Assembly: GCA_001970955.1 (NCBI GenBank)
Contig: MPUH01001253.1
Location: 1 to 20,145, forward strand
DNA: 20,145 nt
Direction: 5' to 3'
Source of the DNA: Stentor coeruleus
Lineage: Eukaryota > Ciliophora > Heterotrichea > Heterotrichida > Stentoridae
Shown: piece after piece, positions 9,401-17,158 of the stretch
How the letters are laid out: each line of letters opens with the position of its first letter
How positions within the stretch are numbered: the stretch's first letter is position 1
Notes under the pieces: generated by a model
Database searches by the model: none
What the model was told of the DNA's origin: nothing
The model's input: the letters and a program-made list of their open reading frames with translations, nothing else
Made by a program: the position numbers and the translations under genes

Positions 9401-9816
9401 TAATTTCAATACTAGGAGACTCATATTCTGAATTCCAAGAAGAAAAATATGAAATTGACTACAGATTAAAAGCTGAACTTACCCTAGAAATTCAAGGAAT
9501 GTTTTTCTGGGTAGGCTCTTCAAATGAAAAGAAAGTATTCCAAATACTTACTTCTCCAATTGAAGAAGGAAATACTGAGGGTTTAGATCAAAAAATTAAA
9601 AATTTAGATAAAAATCTGCATAGCATTAACTCAGGTCAAAGTGATATTTCAGAAAAAATGAAAAGCAATTTAAATATAATAACGGGGAAGATCGATGGAA
9701 TTGAAAATAGAGTTTTAGCACTTGAAGATAAAATTGGAGCAACGAATATAAGTATTGAGAATTTAAATCAAAACATGCAGGAAATTCTTAAATTGTTAAG
9801 AGAGAAAAAAGATTAG
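3412..9816 (+). CDS. Giant WD40 propeller array fused to a TRP-type ion channel domain
   Basis: A 2134-residue membrane protein in one uninterrupted frame, stop TAG. Residues about 66-1523 are 35 WD40-like blades of roughly 42 residues (GH..V..L..S.D...I.SGS.D..IK.WN), some highly degenerate; 35 would fit five seven-bladed propellers. Residues about 1524-1800 form a linker with ankyrin-like sequence (TLAHIFAYYGQ, HSPVYYGI). Six hydrophobic segments follow: S1 ~1807-1825, S2 ~1826-1849, S3 ~1856-1882, S4 ~1886-1908, S5 ~1926-1945, S6 ~1977-2005. A pore-loop candidate (SLNFGGYE, ~1962-1969) lies between S5 and S6, and S6 runs on as NLLISILGDSY, as in TRP/PKD cation channels. Residues ~2056-2134 are a predicted coiled coil, plausible for tetramer assembly. 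The role as a cation channel with a large cytosolic sensor or scaffold is inferred. The first Met gives the longest frame; Met codons at 3457 or 3469 are equally possible starts and remove only 15-19 residues. Confidence 0.9.
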   Translation: MLLFLIIKKYEKISYMTINMDHSASDLLIITNAQASSASQIDLTESKLSYEDLLGLQVNSLRGGELKGHLSPINCVDLSCLSNLIASSDNTNKIKIWDLISRKNTITITEESLPINIYFMQNGSHLLVILKTGVINVWNALTGSLENTFKSQFKLITASAMIEGCFNLALAGENKIQIVKSNTLDIECEFIGHTGKINCLSFVSNSYLVVSGSADSTIKIWNFSEKCEICTLEGHEAEIKSLAVSSDGSLIMSFSTNSSMILWDLSSKTQIFKNSSNKFYINSMVFTENSEKIIMACNEHSVKFWDVNKKHVDHAINQGQGSVKAIAITPSCETIIAGYDDFKLRILSVQDKRCESNYNLGDFELNCADITNDYNYLAAGGKDGSLTIWNMAKNKLYKKVHFNDGYFNLMEITADNKILVAGGGNGEVNIYNIEKKKLVYSIKAHSATIWGLAITPNQKYIVSGGEDLLVKVWKLSDKSEKRVFEGHSDCINTVDSTSDSKYIISGSEDCLIKVWNLKSKEEVFTLNCESKVFCVKWYEPKKWIISGSRDYLIRLWDFNTQSVHNIFKGHTSTVRCLFISVDNQYLVSCGYDSMVFAWNLEEEKEIFSIDGNCQWLRSICMTSDNKNIIASGGGSMVKAWKFEDQNIVFNAKVNSASTRCISLTRDDKYLIASGNEGSIRIIDYATKQEYAVLHQMPNQINSLKFSSKFNFIAAGHENSSVYIYYIKTKKSRITLIGHVDKVNCIQLMSSDKYVVSGSSDNTIKIWNILTRVCENTFTGHTASVVSLAISQDNSLIASGSADFSIRLWNFSKRILECILLSHANVINSLVFSNCGRYLYSACSYKSIVAWNIIEKKEEFKLQGQLSNVACLALSADKKHIISGNNKSIVFWNIDAKKEEYELLGHFGLINFIAITPDSKTVYSVSQDCSAKKWSLIPKRMKIVIERTKSEVNFLASNSEWAHFYTGTVDGYFKIYSSKTFELKDDFFLCKKGVQSVYVSDDESMGVCGCQNGSTYIFSFGQNTDFYKFNKQSKRVNMVCLSIDKTKLITAAENKVFNLWDIKTKNLEREFIGHRAKVNHAKFLKNRNCIISSSDDWRVKLWNIETGIDEHTLTYGEITYYMAINPEESLLAVASGNCEISILNLNNLSETFHLRGHSSSVCYVAFSKSNTLVSGGGDCSVILWDIKEKNMIRQFKFNTDSIYCVGFASENLIIATSIDNTMKIFDADTGKQVITPHNSSGNITAMVTLYTNNLLINCSDLKTLNFYDIGKSIDSNTFFTSFIGNCICASNDEKKLYIGTSDGEIYEFDIEMQKLEQIMKEHSSSVSDICLMEGISTIGSNLLVSASEDKTINIWNLDSKALEFTFHGHTRSINEVSLVGKKTWIVSCSSDKTVRLWDIEEKKELFIFTGHTAAVLCVTTTSDGIYAISGSEDHSIRVWNLETLRLDTLFIDHQSSVTSILSCKGSEFIVSGDNEGHVFIWNLLDKRCEYKMPSLSFPIKKIMSTPSNDKLIVAYKTKMSIVPIKLDSNTKTMMKKKYSSEDDMFEIEFSDGVISNIKSFDDNKETLFWEPADNYDNVVQDLASFYSVIDAVKLKTYSCSENAAEITFTKSKYTLAHIFAYYGQTAYLRNIMNHRFVLKTDIFRHSPVYYGIVKQYQTCVDVILDYLISNASKADSLNYQSSVYALRNDFCLLIRNSSSMLHMFLQNLLVSSKSVFMKTSTRIPEFRFDNHSIPIYKDFLNSMGQENLVKLQYIPFSLPYILGSNECINFGESLVDCENNAIFSTPAIQYFIQYQWDSLYYWVAGNSMLLFLNLVFLIFVICFGNEQLFLVIIFLCINVLLFLWEFVQLFSSGLSYFGDIWNLMDTCRLISTFTYIIFEFYREDYPYLSFIMIILNFVRGLTAFRMFDGTRFYVNLILRSIKAMFNFFIMFTYSTFTLSLLFIVSREQKSIDFNNLWMDSYSLNFGGYEVSSENYPTLESIVFIIGTLLNVVLMLNLLISILGDSYSEFQEEKYEIDYRLKAELTLEIQGMFFWVGSSNEKKVFQILTSPIEEGNTEGLDQKIKNLDKNLHSINSGQSDISEKMKSNLNIITGKIDGIENRVLALEDKIGATNISIENLNQNMQEILKLLREKKD

Positions 9817-9898
9817 TTTAGTTAGAATTAAAAACATTTTATTAGCTTCTTGCAAATTATAGTTTATTTAAATCTATTTCTTCATTGCATAAATGCTA
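9817..9898. other. 82-bp convergent intergenic spacer
   Basis: This separates the stop codons of the WD40-TRP gene (+) and the RCC1-like gene (-). It is AT-rich, so both 3' UTRs and polyadenylation signals must fit in a very short space. No hairpin terminator is seen. Confidence 0.6.
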
Positions 9899-12400
9899 TT
9901 AACCTACAACAAGTCGTAATTTATATTCCAATGTTTTATTTTTAATCAGCTTTCTCTTAATAGGCATAGTCATTTTCGAAAATAATTTTGAGTTGCAATT
10001 GCATTTGTTCTGTTGAGTTTCAAACCCATATTTATTTTTTCTTTGAGGAGTTGCTGTTTTTGAACTACACCGAGAAGCTGGTTTCCAAGGTGGCCTTATA
10101 GTCGATTGTGATGAAGATAAAAGTGATTTATTAGTTGGGGTCAGCCTCATAATATCCTTAGGATTTGTAGGACTACTAAGATTTAATGTTAAAACTCTTC
10201 TATGAATGCGCTTGATTATATTATATGATGATAATGTTGAAAGGTTTATAGAAGGTGAGTCATCTCTTCTTGAAAACATATCGGACTTGTTAAAATCTTC
10301 AGGATTTTCTATTTGCAGATGACTTGTATTGTATCTAGGCCTTACAAATAAAATCTCCTTAAGAAATTGTAGCTTTTTTTTAATAAAATATACAATAAAC
10401 AAAGAAATATGTTTATATCTACTCTTTGGACTATTCATAGCTTGATGGTGAAGCATTATCCAATGTTTTGAAAAGCTCTTGTAAAGTACAGGAAATAAAT
10501 TTTTGCATCCTAGTTTTACACATATTTTAAAATTTTTATTATTCCTTTCACGAAGCGCGTTTAGTTTTAAGTAATTATTTTTCCATTTTTTAAATGCGCA
10601 TTTTGAGTATTTATTTGAAATTTTCTTCATGATTTGGCACAGGGTTATGATTTTAGTGTTATTATCATATCTTTTATAAGCTGAGAAAAATGAAAGAATA
10701 TGAAAAGTTTTTGAAATATGATGTTTTTTGAGTTCTATAGAAAAATTGTCCAATTTGATAAGGCCTTTTAAGATATCTATAGATATTTTTCTCCATATGT
10801 TAAAGAATTTTTTTAGACAGCAAATGGTGAATATAGAAAAAAAGCATTTAAGGCTTGTAAGTTTGCTAGTATATGACCTTTTTAGGTTTTGTAAAGATTT
10901 AAAAGCTTTTTTTCTATCAATCCTTAAAGAACGGTAAATGATAAGACTTATAGAATTAAGCATTTTTACTATAGCCTGCTCTGTAAACTTTTCTCTCTGG
11001 ATATTTTTTAATTTTTCTAATCTTTGAATAATACCAATATTTTCTTTAAATACTTGCAAAGATTCAATCATAATCCTTAGCTTCCATCTAGAATAAACTC
11101 TTTCAACATTATAAAAAAACTTAGCAACCTTAACCATTCTACCCATAATCCATCTCTGTTCCCACTTTCCTTTTATAATCTGGAAATATTTTTTTTTGGC
11201 ATTATTTACTAGATTTATCAAATATTGACCTAAAACCAAAGCTTTTCCTGTGTAGTTTTTTAGATCTTTTTCATATAATATCTGATTCCATCCTTGTGAA
11301 AAATCTTTGATTTCTTTATATGAAATTGCCTCACAGGTATTATAATTAGCAACAATCGTATATGAAGTTGCTAGCTTTTTTATTGTAATTATATCAATAT
11401 CATTATTAAAACTGATAACTTTTCCTTGAAAATCTGTTAATTTATGTGATTTCCTAGGCTTGTTTTGGCTTTTAGAACTTAAAACCCACTTGTGATAAGA
11501 GGTTTTATTCAAACCAAAAAGCGCATTTTTTATTGTGATAATTTTTAATACTTTTTCTGATGTGGGCAATTGATTGATAACATGATGAGAATCAAAAATA
11601 TATACTTCATATGTTTCTGTGAGGATTGAAAGATATTTTTTTCCAGCTGATATTTGAATAGCGTGAAGAGATTCTAGTTCTCTAAATGATATCATTTCAA
11701 AAAGACTTATAGGCTGAGAATTGTAAATTTTATGTATTGTTGGAAAAGTGTTTTTTTTAGCTACTTTACAATGATTGATATTTAATGTATTACCATTAGC
11801 ATTGCTTCCAATATTACCAAAATAGTAAACAAAGCCCCCATCTGTACAAATAGCGATATAGTTTTCATTGCAGCAGACTTCTTTTACTGAGTATTTTTTA
11901 TAATTTGTCAATTGAATCATTCTTTTTTCAAAATTCGCATAAGTGAAAGTTCCCCATGTATATACTGAGCCTTGAATATCAATACAGCATGCAAATGTTG
12001 AAGACATGCAAACTTGCTTGATTTGCTTCATATTAAAATATGGGATTATTGTTGGTGTAGAGCTTGATGCTGAAGGACATAAAATCCCTGAATTTGAATA
12101 TCCTAAACCATATATTCTTCCTGTGTTTGATAGTAAAAGAGCACATGTTTCATTACAAACTATTGATATTATCGTAAAAGGAAGAATCATACTATGATAA
12201 TTTAAAGCATTCAGACTGGTCTGCAAAAAATTTTCTGCCCTCCAAAGTTTCCCAGAATTTGAAAGTAACAAAGTAAAAGTAGAAGAACTGCAGAAATCTT
12301 TAATGATTTCATGAGTAGGTAAAATATTAGAAATACTTTTTATGTTTGTGAGATCTACTTCAAGTATATCATCCAAATCAATCAAACATAAAGATACCAT
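9899..12400 (-). CDS. RCC1-like propeller protein with Sfi1-like helical repeats
   Basis: An 833-residue protein, single frame, stop TAA. The N-terminal ~350 residues hold RCC1-type repeats recognisable from their strands: FTLLLSNSGKLW (42-53), CALLLSNTGRIYGLG (86-100), ACCIDIQGSVYTWG (137-150), YIAICTDGGFVYYFG (181-195) and YLSILTETYEVYIFD (256-270). Residues ~400-690 are basic and helical with recurring (A/F)FxxW-like cores: YSRW (436-439), AFKSL (499-503), FFNIW (532-536), TFHIL (565-569), AFKKW (602-606) and SFSKHW (642-647). The Phe of consecutive cores is exactly 33 residues apart twice, which is the style of Sfi1 centrin-binding repeats. The last ~130 residues are Ser/Thr-Pro-rich and look disordered. 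The RCC1 call is fairly safe; the Sfi1 link, and so a centrin-fibre or basal-body role, is inference. Start at ATG 12400, directly before the divergent intergenic region. Confidence 0.8.
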   Translation of the reverse strand: MVSLCLIDLDDILEVDLTNIKSISNILPTHEIIKDFCSSSTFTLLLSNSGKLWRAENFLQTSLNALNYHSMILPFTIISIVCNETCALLLSNTGRIYGLGYSNSGILCPSASSSTPTIIPYFNMKQIKQVCMSSTFACCIDIQGSVYTWGTFTYANFEKRMIQLTNYKKYSVKEVCCNENYIAICTDGGFVYYFGNIGSNANGNTLNINHCKVAKKNTFPTIHKIYNSQPISLFEMISFRELESLHAIQISAGKKYLSILTETYEVYIFDSHHVINQLPTSEKVLKIITIKNALFGLNKTSYHKWVLSSKSQNKPRKSHKLTDFQGKVISFNNDIDIITIKKLATSYTIVANYNTCEAISYKEIKDFSQGWNQILYEKDLKNYTGKALVLGQYLINLVNNAKKKYFQIIKGKWEQRWIMGRMVKVAKFFYNVERVYSRWKLRIMIESLQVFKENIGIIQRLEKLKNIQREKFTEQAIVKMLNSISLIIYRSLRIDRKKAFKSLQNLKRSYTSKLTSLKCFFSIFTICCLKKFFNIWRKISIDILKGLIKLDNFSIELKKHHISKTFHILSFFSAYKRYDNNTKIITLCQIMKKISNKYSKCAFKKWKNNYLKLNALRERNNKNFKICVKLGCKNLFPVLYKSFSKHWIMLHHQAMNSPKSRYKHISLFIVYFIKKKLQFLKEILFVRPRYNTSHLQIENPEDFNKSDMFSRRDDSPSINLSTLSSYNIIKRIHRRVLTLNLSSPTNPKDIMRLTPTNKSLLSSSQSTIRPPWKPASRCSSKTATPQRKNKYGFETQQNKCNCNSKLFSKMTMPIKRKLIKNKTLEYKLRLVVG

Positions 12401-13094
12401 ATTTCTGAATTTATTAAGAATTTAATTTTTACATTTCAGGCTATGGTAGTTTTATTGAAGAACCACTAAGAACTGCTAAATAATCATTACAAAAAGCCAA
12501 TTTTATAAACTGACTTTTTAATGTAAATCAAAAATGTTTCCTATTTAAAAGAAAATTATATAAAGATAAGATTTTCATAACAGTTTACAATTNGAACCAC
12601 TAAGAACTGCTAAATAATCATTACAAAAAGCCAATTTTATAAACTGACTTTTTAATGCAAATCAAAAATGTTTCCTATTTAAAAGAAAATTATATAAAGA
12701 TAAGATTTTCATAACAGTTTACAATCTTTTGTATAATATCCCTAAGATTTAATTTATGTAATCTTGCATTTTTGTTATTGTATCTTATCAATGCTGTTAC
12801 TCTATTTTATTTATCTCTAAATTTATCATTCAGAACTTATGATTTTGTCTATTATTAACATTAACCTCACTCTCAAACTCTTATATTCCCATATCCAACT
12901 TAATCTAATAAAACTCATTCTTTTAAATCACAAAATAATCCTTTTATTCAAAAAGCATTAAAAATAGCATTCCAGCACATTAAAAACCCATACCAGAATC
13001 ATCCACAACAAAATCCTATATGAAACCCAACAAATATTTTTATTCTTTTTACCAATCAAGAATCTTAGCTTAATTATCTATAAATTGATCATAA
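12401..13094. promoter_or_regulatory. Divergent intergenic region between the RCC1-like and CK1 genes
   Basis: It must contain the promoters of both flanking genes. It includes the 132-bp N-flanked repeat described separately. From about 12870 to 13090 the + strand is strongly G-depleted but C-containing, as in front of the other + strand genes. TATAAA occurs at 13079-13084, just 11 bases before the CK1 ATG, too close for a conventional TATA box unless the 5' UTR is almost absent. No RNA gene or reading frame is supported here. Confidence 0.55.
12460..12725. repeat. 132-bp direct repeat split by one N: probable false duplication
   Basis: Bases 12460-12591 and 12594-12725 are identical except for T at 12524 versus C at 12658. 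Between them lie only one T (12592) and a single N (12593). A repeat that starts or ends at an N is what results when two contigs sharing an overlap are joined without merging it. The one mismatch could be allelic or a sequencing error. Confidence 0.88.
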
Positions 13095-14021
13095 ATGGAA
13101 GCAAGAATTGCACACAAATATAAAGTTGGCAGCAGATTAGGATCGGGGGGTTTTGGGGAGGTATACTTAGCAACAGACATATCCACAGGTAAGCAAGTTG
13201 CTGCCAAATTTGAAAAAGTGTATACATCCAATAGTCTTTTTCATGAATCTAATATATACCGTTTGTTGCAAGGCGAAGTGGGTATCCCAAAGTTGTTCTG
13301 GTATGGCACGGAAGGAACACACAACATTATGGTCATTGAACTCTTGGGTCAGTCATTATCAAATCTGATTCAACTGAAAAGAAAGTTGCTTTCATTGGAA
13401 ACAATCCTTCTTTTAGCTGATCAAATGTTCACAAGAATTGAATATATTCACTCTAAAAACATCATCCATCGAGATATTAAACCTGATAATTTACTCATAG
13501 GCTTATACAACAAAAGAAACACTGTTTATATCATAGACTTTGGCATAGCTAAAAAATATCGTGATTCCAAGACAAATCAGCATATTCCATGTGTTGAATA
13601 TAGGGGCTTTCATGGCACATTACCTTTTGCATCTTTGAATGATTGCTTAGGGATTGAACCATCTAGACGTGATGATTTTGAAAGTTTAGTCTATTCTTTA
13701 TTATATCTTCTTAATGGATCACTACCTTGGGATGGAATTTCTGGGAAAACAAGAGCAGAAATGAATAAGAAAATTATTGATAAAAAAATTCAGATATCAG
13801 TTGATGATTTATGTGAAAATTTACCAAATGAATTTGCAACACTTTTGAACTATGCACGAGGACTGAAGTTTGAAGATCGTCCTGATTATAATTATGCTAA
13901 AAGAATACTTAGGGAACTTTATGTGAAAATGGGATATGAGCAGAACTTGGGAATACGGATCAGTCTTCTAAAAAGCCTTAGGAATATTAATGAAGAGGAA
14001 GAAAAATATCAAAGATCTTAG
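13095..14021 (+). CDS. Casein kinase 1 family protein kinase
   Basis: Complete 308-residue kinase, uninterrupted, stop TAG. It has the CK1 layout: glycine loop GSGGFGEV (16-23), VAAKFE with Lys38, Glu51 in HESNIY, catalytic HRDIKPDN (125-132), DFG (148-150), the CK1 signature GIEPSRRDDFESL (186-198) and SLPWDGI (209-215). The activation segment reads HIPCVEYRGFHGTLPFAS (163-180), where canonical CK1 has HIPYRE..LTGTARYAS; the Arg that helps bind phosphorylated substrate is therefore replaced, so substrate choice may differ. The tail after the kinase fold is only about 30 residues, charged, without a lipid-attachment motif. CK1 kinases act on many substrates in signalling, trafficking and cilia; no specific role can be read here. 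Start context ATAAATGGAAG resembles that of three neighbouring genes. Confidence 0.95.
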   Translation: MEARIAHKYKVGSRLGSGGFGEVYLATDISTGKQVAAKFEKVYTSNSLFHESNIYRLLQGEVGIPKLFWYGTEGTHNIMVIELLGQSLSNLIQLKRKLLSLETILLLADQMFTRIEYIHSKNIIHRDIKPDNLLIGLYNKRNTVYIIDFGIAKKYRDSKTNQHIPCVEYRGFHGTLPFASLNDCLGIEPSRRDDFESLVYSLLYLLNGSLPWDGISGKTRAEMNKKIIDKKIQISVDDLCENLPNEFATLLNYARGLKFEDRPDYNYAKRILRELYVKMGYEQNLGIRISLLKSLRNINEEEEKYQRS

Positions 14022-14426
14022 GCATTATAATTTATAAATATAATAGAGTGATTTTTATTACTGTTGATATACTGAAATATGTTGTCAAAATATTGAATCG
14101 GCTTACTAATTTCTAGTCATCTAATACAGAGAAAATCAGTTTTATATATTTTTTTGCTAAACAAATTAAATACATAATTTATAACCTGTATTGTAAGCAA
14201 ACTTTTTAATTTAATACTTGATTAAGTAAATAAACTGCGATTGAGAAATCTAATCATATCAGGTAAAATAGGTTTTTTTGATTTCATATTTTCTTAAATA
14301 ATGTAGCATAATTATAATAATTTATAGTTTAAATAGATCATTATAGCCAAGTGCACTTCAACTCGTATTATCATAGATGATTTATTGGTGCTCCTAATGC
14401 CTTAATGATATGTAATTTTTGGATAT

Positions 14427-14704
14427 ACTTTATAATTACTTCCATCTGTAAGATAAAAAAAACAAATATGTATTTTAAATAATAAAGTTTATAAGCTTTT
14501 GAATATGCAGTCAAAAATCTGAGTTGCCTATTGCAAGAATTGAAAACACAGATTAAGACTTCGATNACTTTATAATTACTTCCATCTGTAAGATAAAAAA
14601 AACAAATATGTATTTTAAATAATAAAGTTTGTAAGCTTTTGAATATGCAGTCAAAAATCTGAGTTGCCTATTGCAAGAATTGAAAACACAGATTAAGACT
14701 TCGA
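14427..14704. repeat. 138-bp direct repeat split by one N: probable false duplication
   Basis: Bases 14427-14564 and 14567-14704 match except A at 14491 versus G at 14631. Only T14565 and N14566 separate them. The arrangement is the same as at 12593, which points to a systematic scaffolding error rather than two biological duplications. Confidence 0.88.
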
Positions 14705-15163
14705 AGTATATAACAATAAAAACCATCAACTTTACTTCATACTAGCCTTTTAATTTCGCTGCATCTAATAAAAAAGTCTTATATACATAGTCTATATTCT
14801 ACAATGAATTATATTCTTATAAAATGCTATCAAAAACCTGAAAACAAACTTTCTAAGTCACTTCCCCCATCTCCCAAATCACCTTTAATCTTCCCCACCT
14901 CTCATCTATAAAACTTCCTAATATTTTTTTTACCGATAACCCTCGATAGTAATACCCTTTTATTCTACCTAATTTCATATTAAACTTTACTAATTTTCCT
15001 CACTTCTTCATGCTTTATCCTAAAATCAACAATCCAATTATTCTACCAACAGCTACAAAATCTCATATAAATCCTTTAAAACCCTCTTAGGAAATTTTCA
15101 CCAGTCTCATAAAAATTTCAAACCCTATAATATAAAAAATGCCGCCAACCTATGAAATAAGTT

Positions 15164-15189
15164 AAGTGCGGCTATTCAATGACGCACTT
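15164..15189. promoter_or_regulatory. Perfect 7-bp inverted repeat next to the start codon
   Basis: AAGTGCG (15164-15170) and CGCACTT (15183-15189) are separated by 12 bases, and the ATG follows 10 bases later at 15200. It is GC-richer than its surroundings. It could be a 5' UTR hairpin or a protein-binding palindrome; chance is not excluded. Confidence 0.35.
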
Positions 15190-15199
15190 TATTTAAATA

Positions 15200-16273
15200 A
15201 TGTCTAAATACCCAATAACAGTTTGCTTACTTAATCGAGAACTAGGCGACACTCAGAGTTTTAACACCCTAGAAGCCAAAAAATACTGGTCTTCCAGCAA
15301 GCTTACCAAAAAAGTGACTATCCCAACCCTTCATCAAAGCGCTAGTCTTATATGGGTATCTGGAAGATTAAATCTCATTATCACATTAGATAGCAGAGGT
15401 CGTGTAGTCTGCTATGATGCATTCCGAGACTATAAACCTCTCTCTTTAACTTGTCCTTCAGAGCATGTTTATAAGTGCATGTTTACAGAAAACGATTTAG
15501 TTCTTATATGCAAATCCTCAGAGAATAATTCCATATTTTTTGTCAAATTCTCATTGGCTGATCTACAGGCTGATAAAGTACAAAAAGTTAGGATTTTAGA
15601 AGATGTGAAAATTTGCTTGAACAATTTTATAGAATTTGATGAGAAATCAACAACTGTGTTTTTTGAAACAAATACCAATCTACAAGTTTGGTCATTACAA
15701 GACAATTGCTTATTATATAGTTTTCCAAAAAATCATGATTTGAAATTTGCCTTTTCATCAGGGTGTTTAATTTATTGGCAGAAAAATACTAACATAACAT
15801 CTATTGGGGTAATAAACCCTATTGCTCAGAGCTGTAAGCAATTTTCTTTAGTTTCTGATAATGAGATATGTTTGTGTGATATTATCCAGGATCAGATGAT
15901 TGTTTGTATTAATGGATGTCATTTACAGATTATTGATTTAAATACTTATCAGACAAGGCATTTAAAAAAAGGTACACCAAAACAGTACTTTCAAATGACT
16001 AATTGTGAAGCCTCGATAGGGATTTTTAATGATGGTACTGGTGTGATTATTGACAAGGAACTTAGAGAATTCAAAGTTAGTGACCAAGGATATTTGTTTG
16101 CAGACCTACTTGGAAAGTCGATTTTGTGTTCGGCCCAAGGCAAGGAAATCATCATTGATGGAGAAGCTCATGGGATGAATTTTTCGCCTAAGAAAATACA
16201 GCAAATTGGTTGTAACCCTGATACGCAAGATATTTATGTTGCAGAAAAGGGGGCAATTCACGTTGTTGATTAA
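15200..16273 (+). CDS. Predicted beta-propeller (WD40-like) protein of unknown function
   Basis: A 357-residue protein, single frame, stop TAA. I do not recognise a specific family. The sequence alternates short hydrophobic strands and turns in the way of a beta-propeller: LNLIITLDSRGRVVCYDAF (about 57-75), STTVFFETNTNLQVWSLQD (about 149-167), QMIVCINGCHLQIIDLNTY (about 232-250), then a terminal strand DIYVAEKGAIHVVD. Only one unit (LQVWSLQDNCLLYSF) has the Trp of a WD repeat, and GH dipeptides are missing, so it is either a very divergent WD40 domain or another propeller type. No signal peptide, membrane segment or catalytic motif is seen. It is not a close copy of the giant WD40 gene. The following 3' flank is G-rich and C-poor on the + strand. 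Confidence 0.75.
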   Translation: MSKYPITVCLLNRELGDTQSFNTLEAKKYWSSSKLTKKVTIPTLHQSASLIWVSGRLNLIITLDSRGRVVCYDAFRDYKPLSLTCPSEHVYKCMFTENDLVLICKSSENNSIFFVKFSLADLQADKVQKVRILEDVKICLNNFIEFDEKSTTVFFETNTNLQVWSLQDNCLLYSFPKNHDLKFAFSSGCLIYWQKNTNITSIGVINPIAQSCKQFSLVSDNEICLCDIIQDQMIVCINGCHLQIIDLNTYQTRHLKKGTPKQYFQMTNCEASIGIFNDGTGVIIDKELREFKVSDQGYLFADLLGKSILCSAQGKEIIIDGEAHGMNFSPKKIQQIGCNPDTQDIYVAEKGAIHVVD

Positions 16274-17158
16274 ATAATTAACCAATTTAATATTTAATTA
16301 AAAAAATTGGGTTTATATATTTTGCTAATATGCTGAAGCAGCTATTGGAAATTTATAAGAAAAATTTTGCTTGTGAGAAGTTTAGCTGAGGCTTTTGTGT
16401 GAATTACTAAGGATTTAAGTAGGAATAATTATTAAGAAATTCCCTTTAAAATTAGTGTTTAGATAATAGTATATTAAGGGAAATTTGAAATCAGATTTTT
16501 AAAGCAAATTTTGGAATAAGAATACTAAGGAAATCAAAGATTTAGTATAGGCTAGATTAAGTGCTTTGATGATATAAAAGAAGCTTATATATTAAAGTAT
16601 TAAATTTATAAACGATAATGTTTAAATATAGGATTAAGTCCTATAACATGGAGTTCTGATTCTCATTTTACTTAAAAATTCGTCCTTTATATTTTATAAA
16701 AATTAGTAAAAAGCTATAATTTTCAAGCATTGCTCATAGTAGAAAATGATTGAAACTGATACTAAAAGGATTCTGAGCTTATGATAGTTTTTTAATCAAA
16801 TTTTTATATAAAATAATTTCCATATACTAATAAATATATGCATTTTTGGAATTTCATTTAGACTAAACTTCTTTAATTGCCGTAAAAGTGTGATAGAAAC
16901 TCTATTTCTAATAGAATTTGTATACCTAAAGCCTCTAAATATAAGCTTAAAAAAATTGTAAAATTATCACAAATTAGTAAGAAATAAATTCAGTTATGTA
17001 TTAATAAATCTTCAAGTAACTTTAACGTAATATTTTATTACAAAACAAATAATCACATCTAAGTAATCAATAATTTATACAAAACAAATACTCATCTAGT
17101 CAAAATTTTAAATTTCCTTCTCGTCATCCTTAAACCAATAACGCCTGTAATATAAATA
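16274..17158. other. 885-bp intergenic region, no gene seen
   Basis: Both strands are riddled with stops, and no RNA gene is recognisable. The left part (about 16330-16580) is G-rich and C-poor on the + strand, and the right end (about 17040-17158) is C-containing and G-poor, so the strand bias switches inside the spacer between two same-strand genes. The aminotransferase promoter must lie in the right part. Confidence 0.5.

Larger units (their letters stand above)
14022..15199. other. Intergenic region with N-flanked duplication and G-poor upstream tract
   Basis: No reading frame or RNA gene is supported. It holds the 3' flank of the CK1 gene, the 138-bp duplicated segment around the N at 14566, and from about 14740 to 15130 a tract almost free of G on the + strand (by eye about ten G in 14851-15120 against many C). 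The tract ends at the hairpin just before the next start codon. True length is probably about 140 bases less than shown. Confidence 0.6.

Noticed and set aside
12460-14704. The two N-flanked repeats as biological tandem duplications or mobile element copies
   Set aside because: They share no sequence with each other, have no terminal repeats, and each breaks exactly at a single N; an assembly artefact is simpler.
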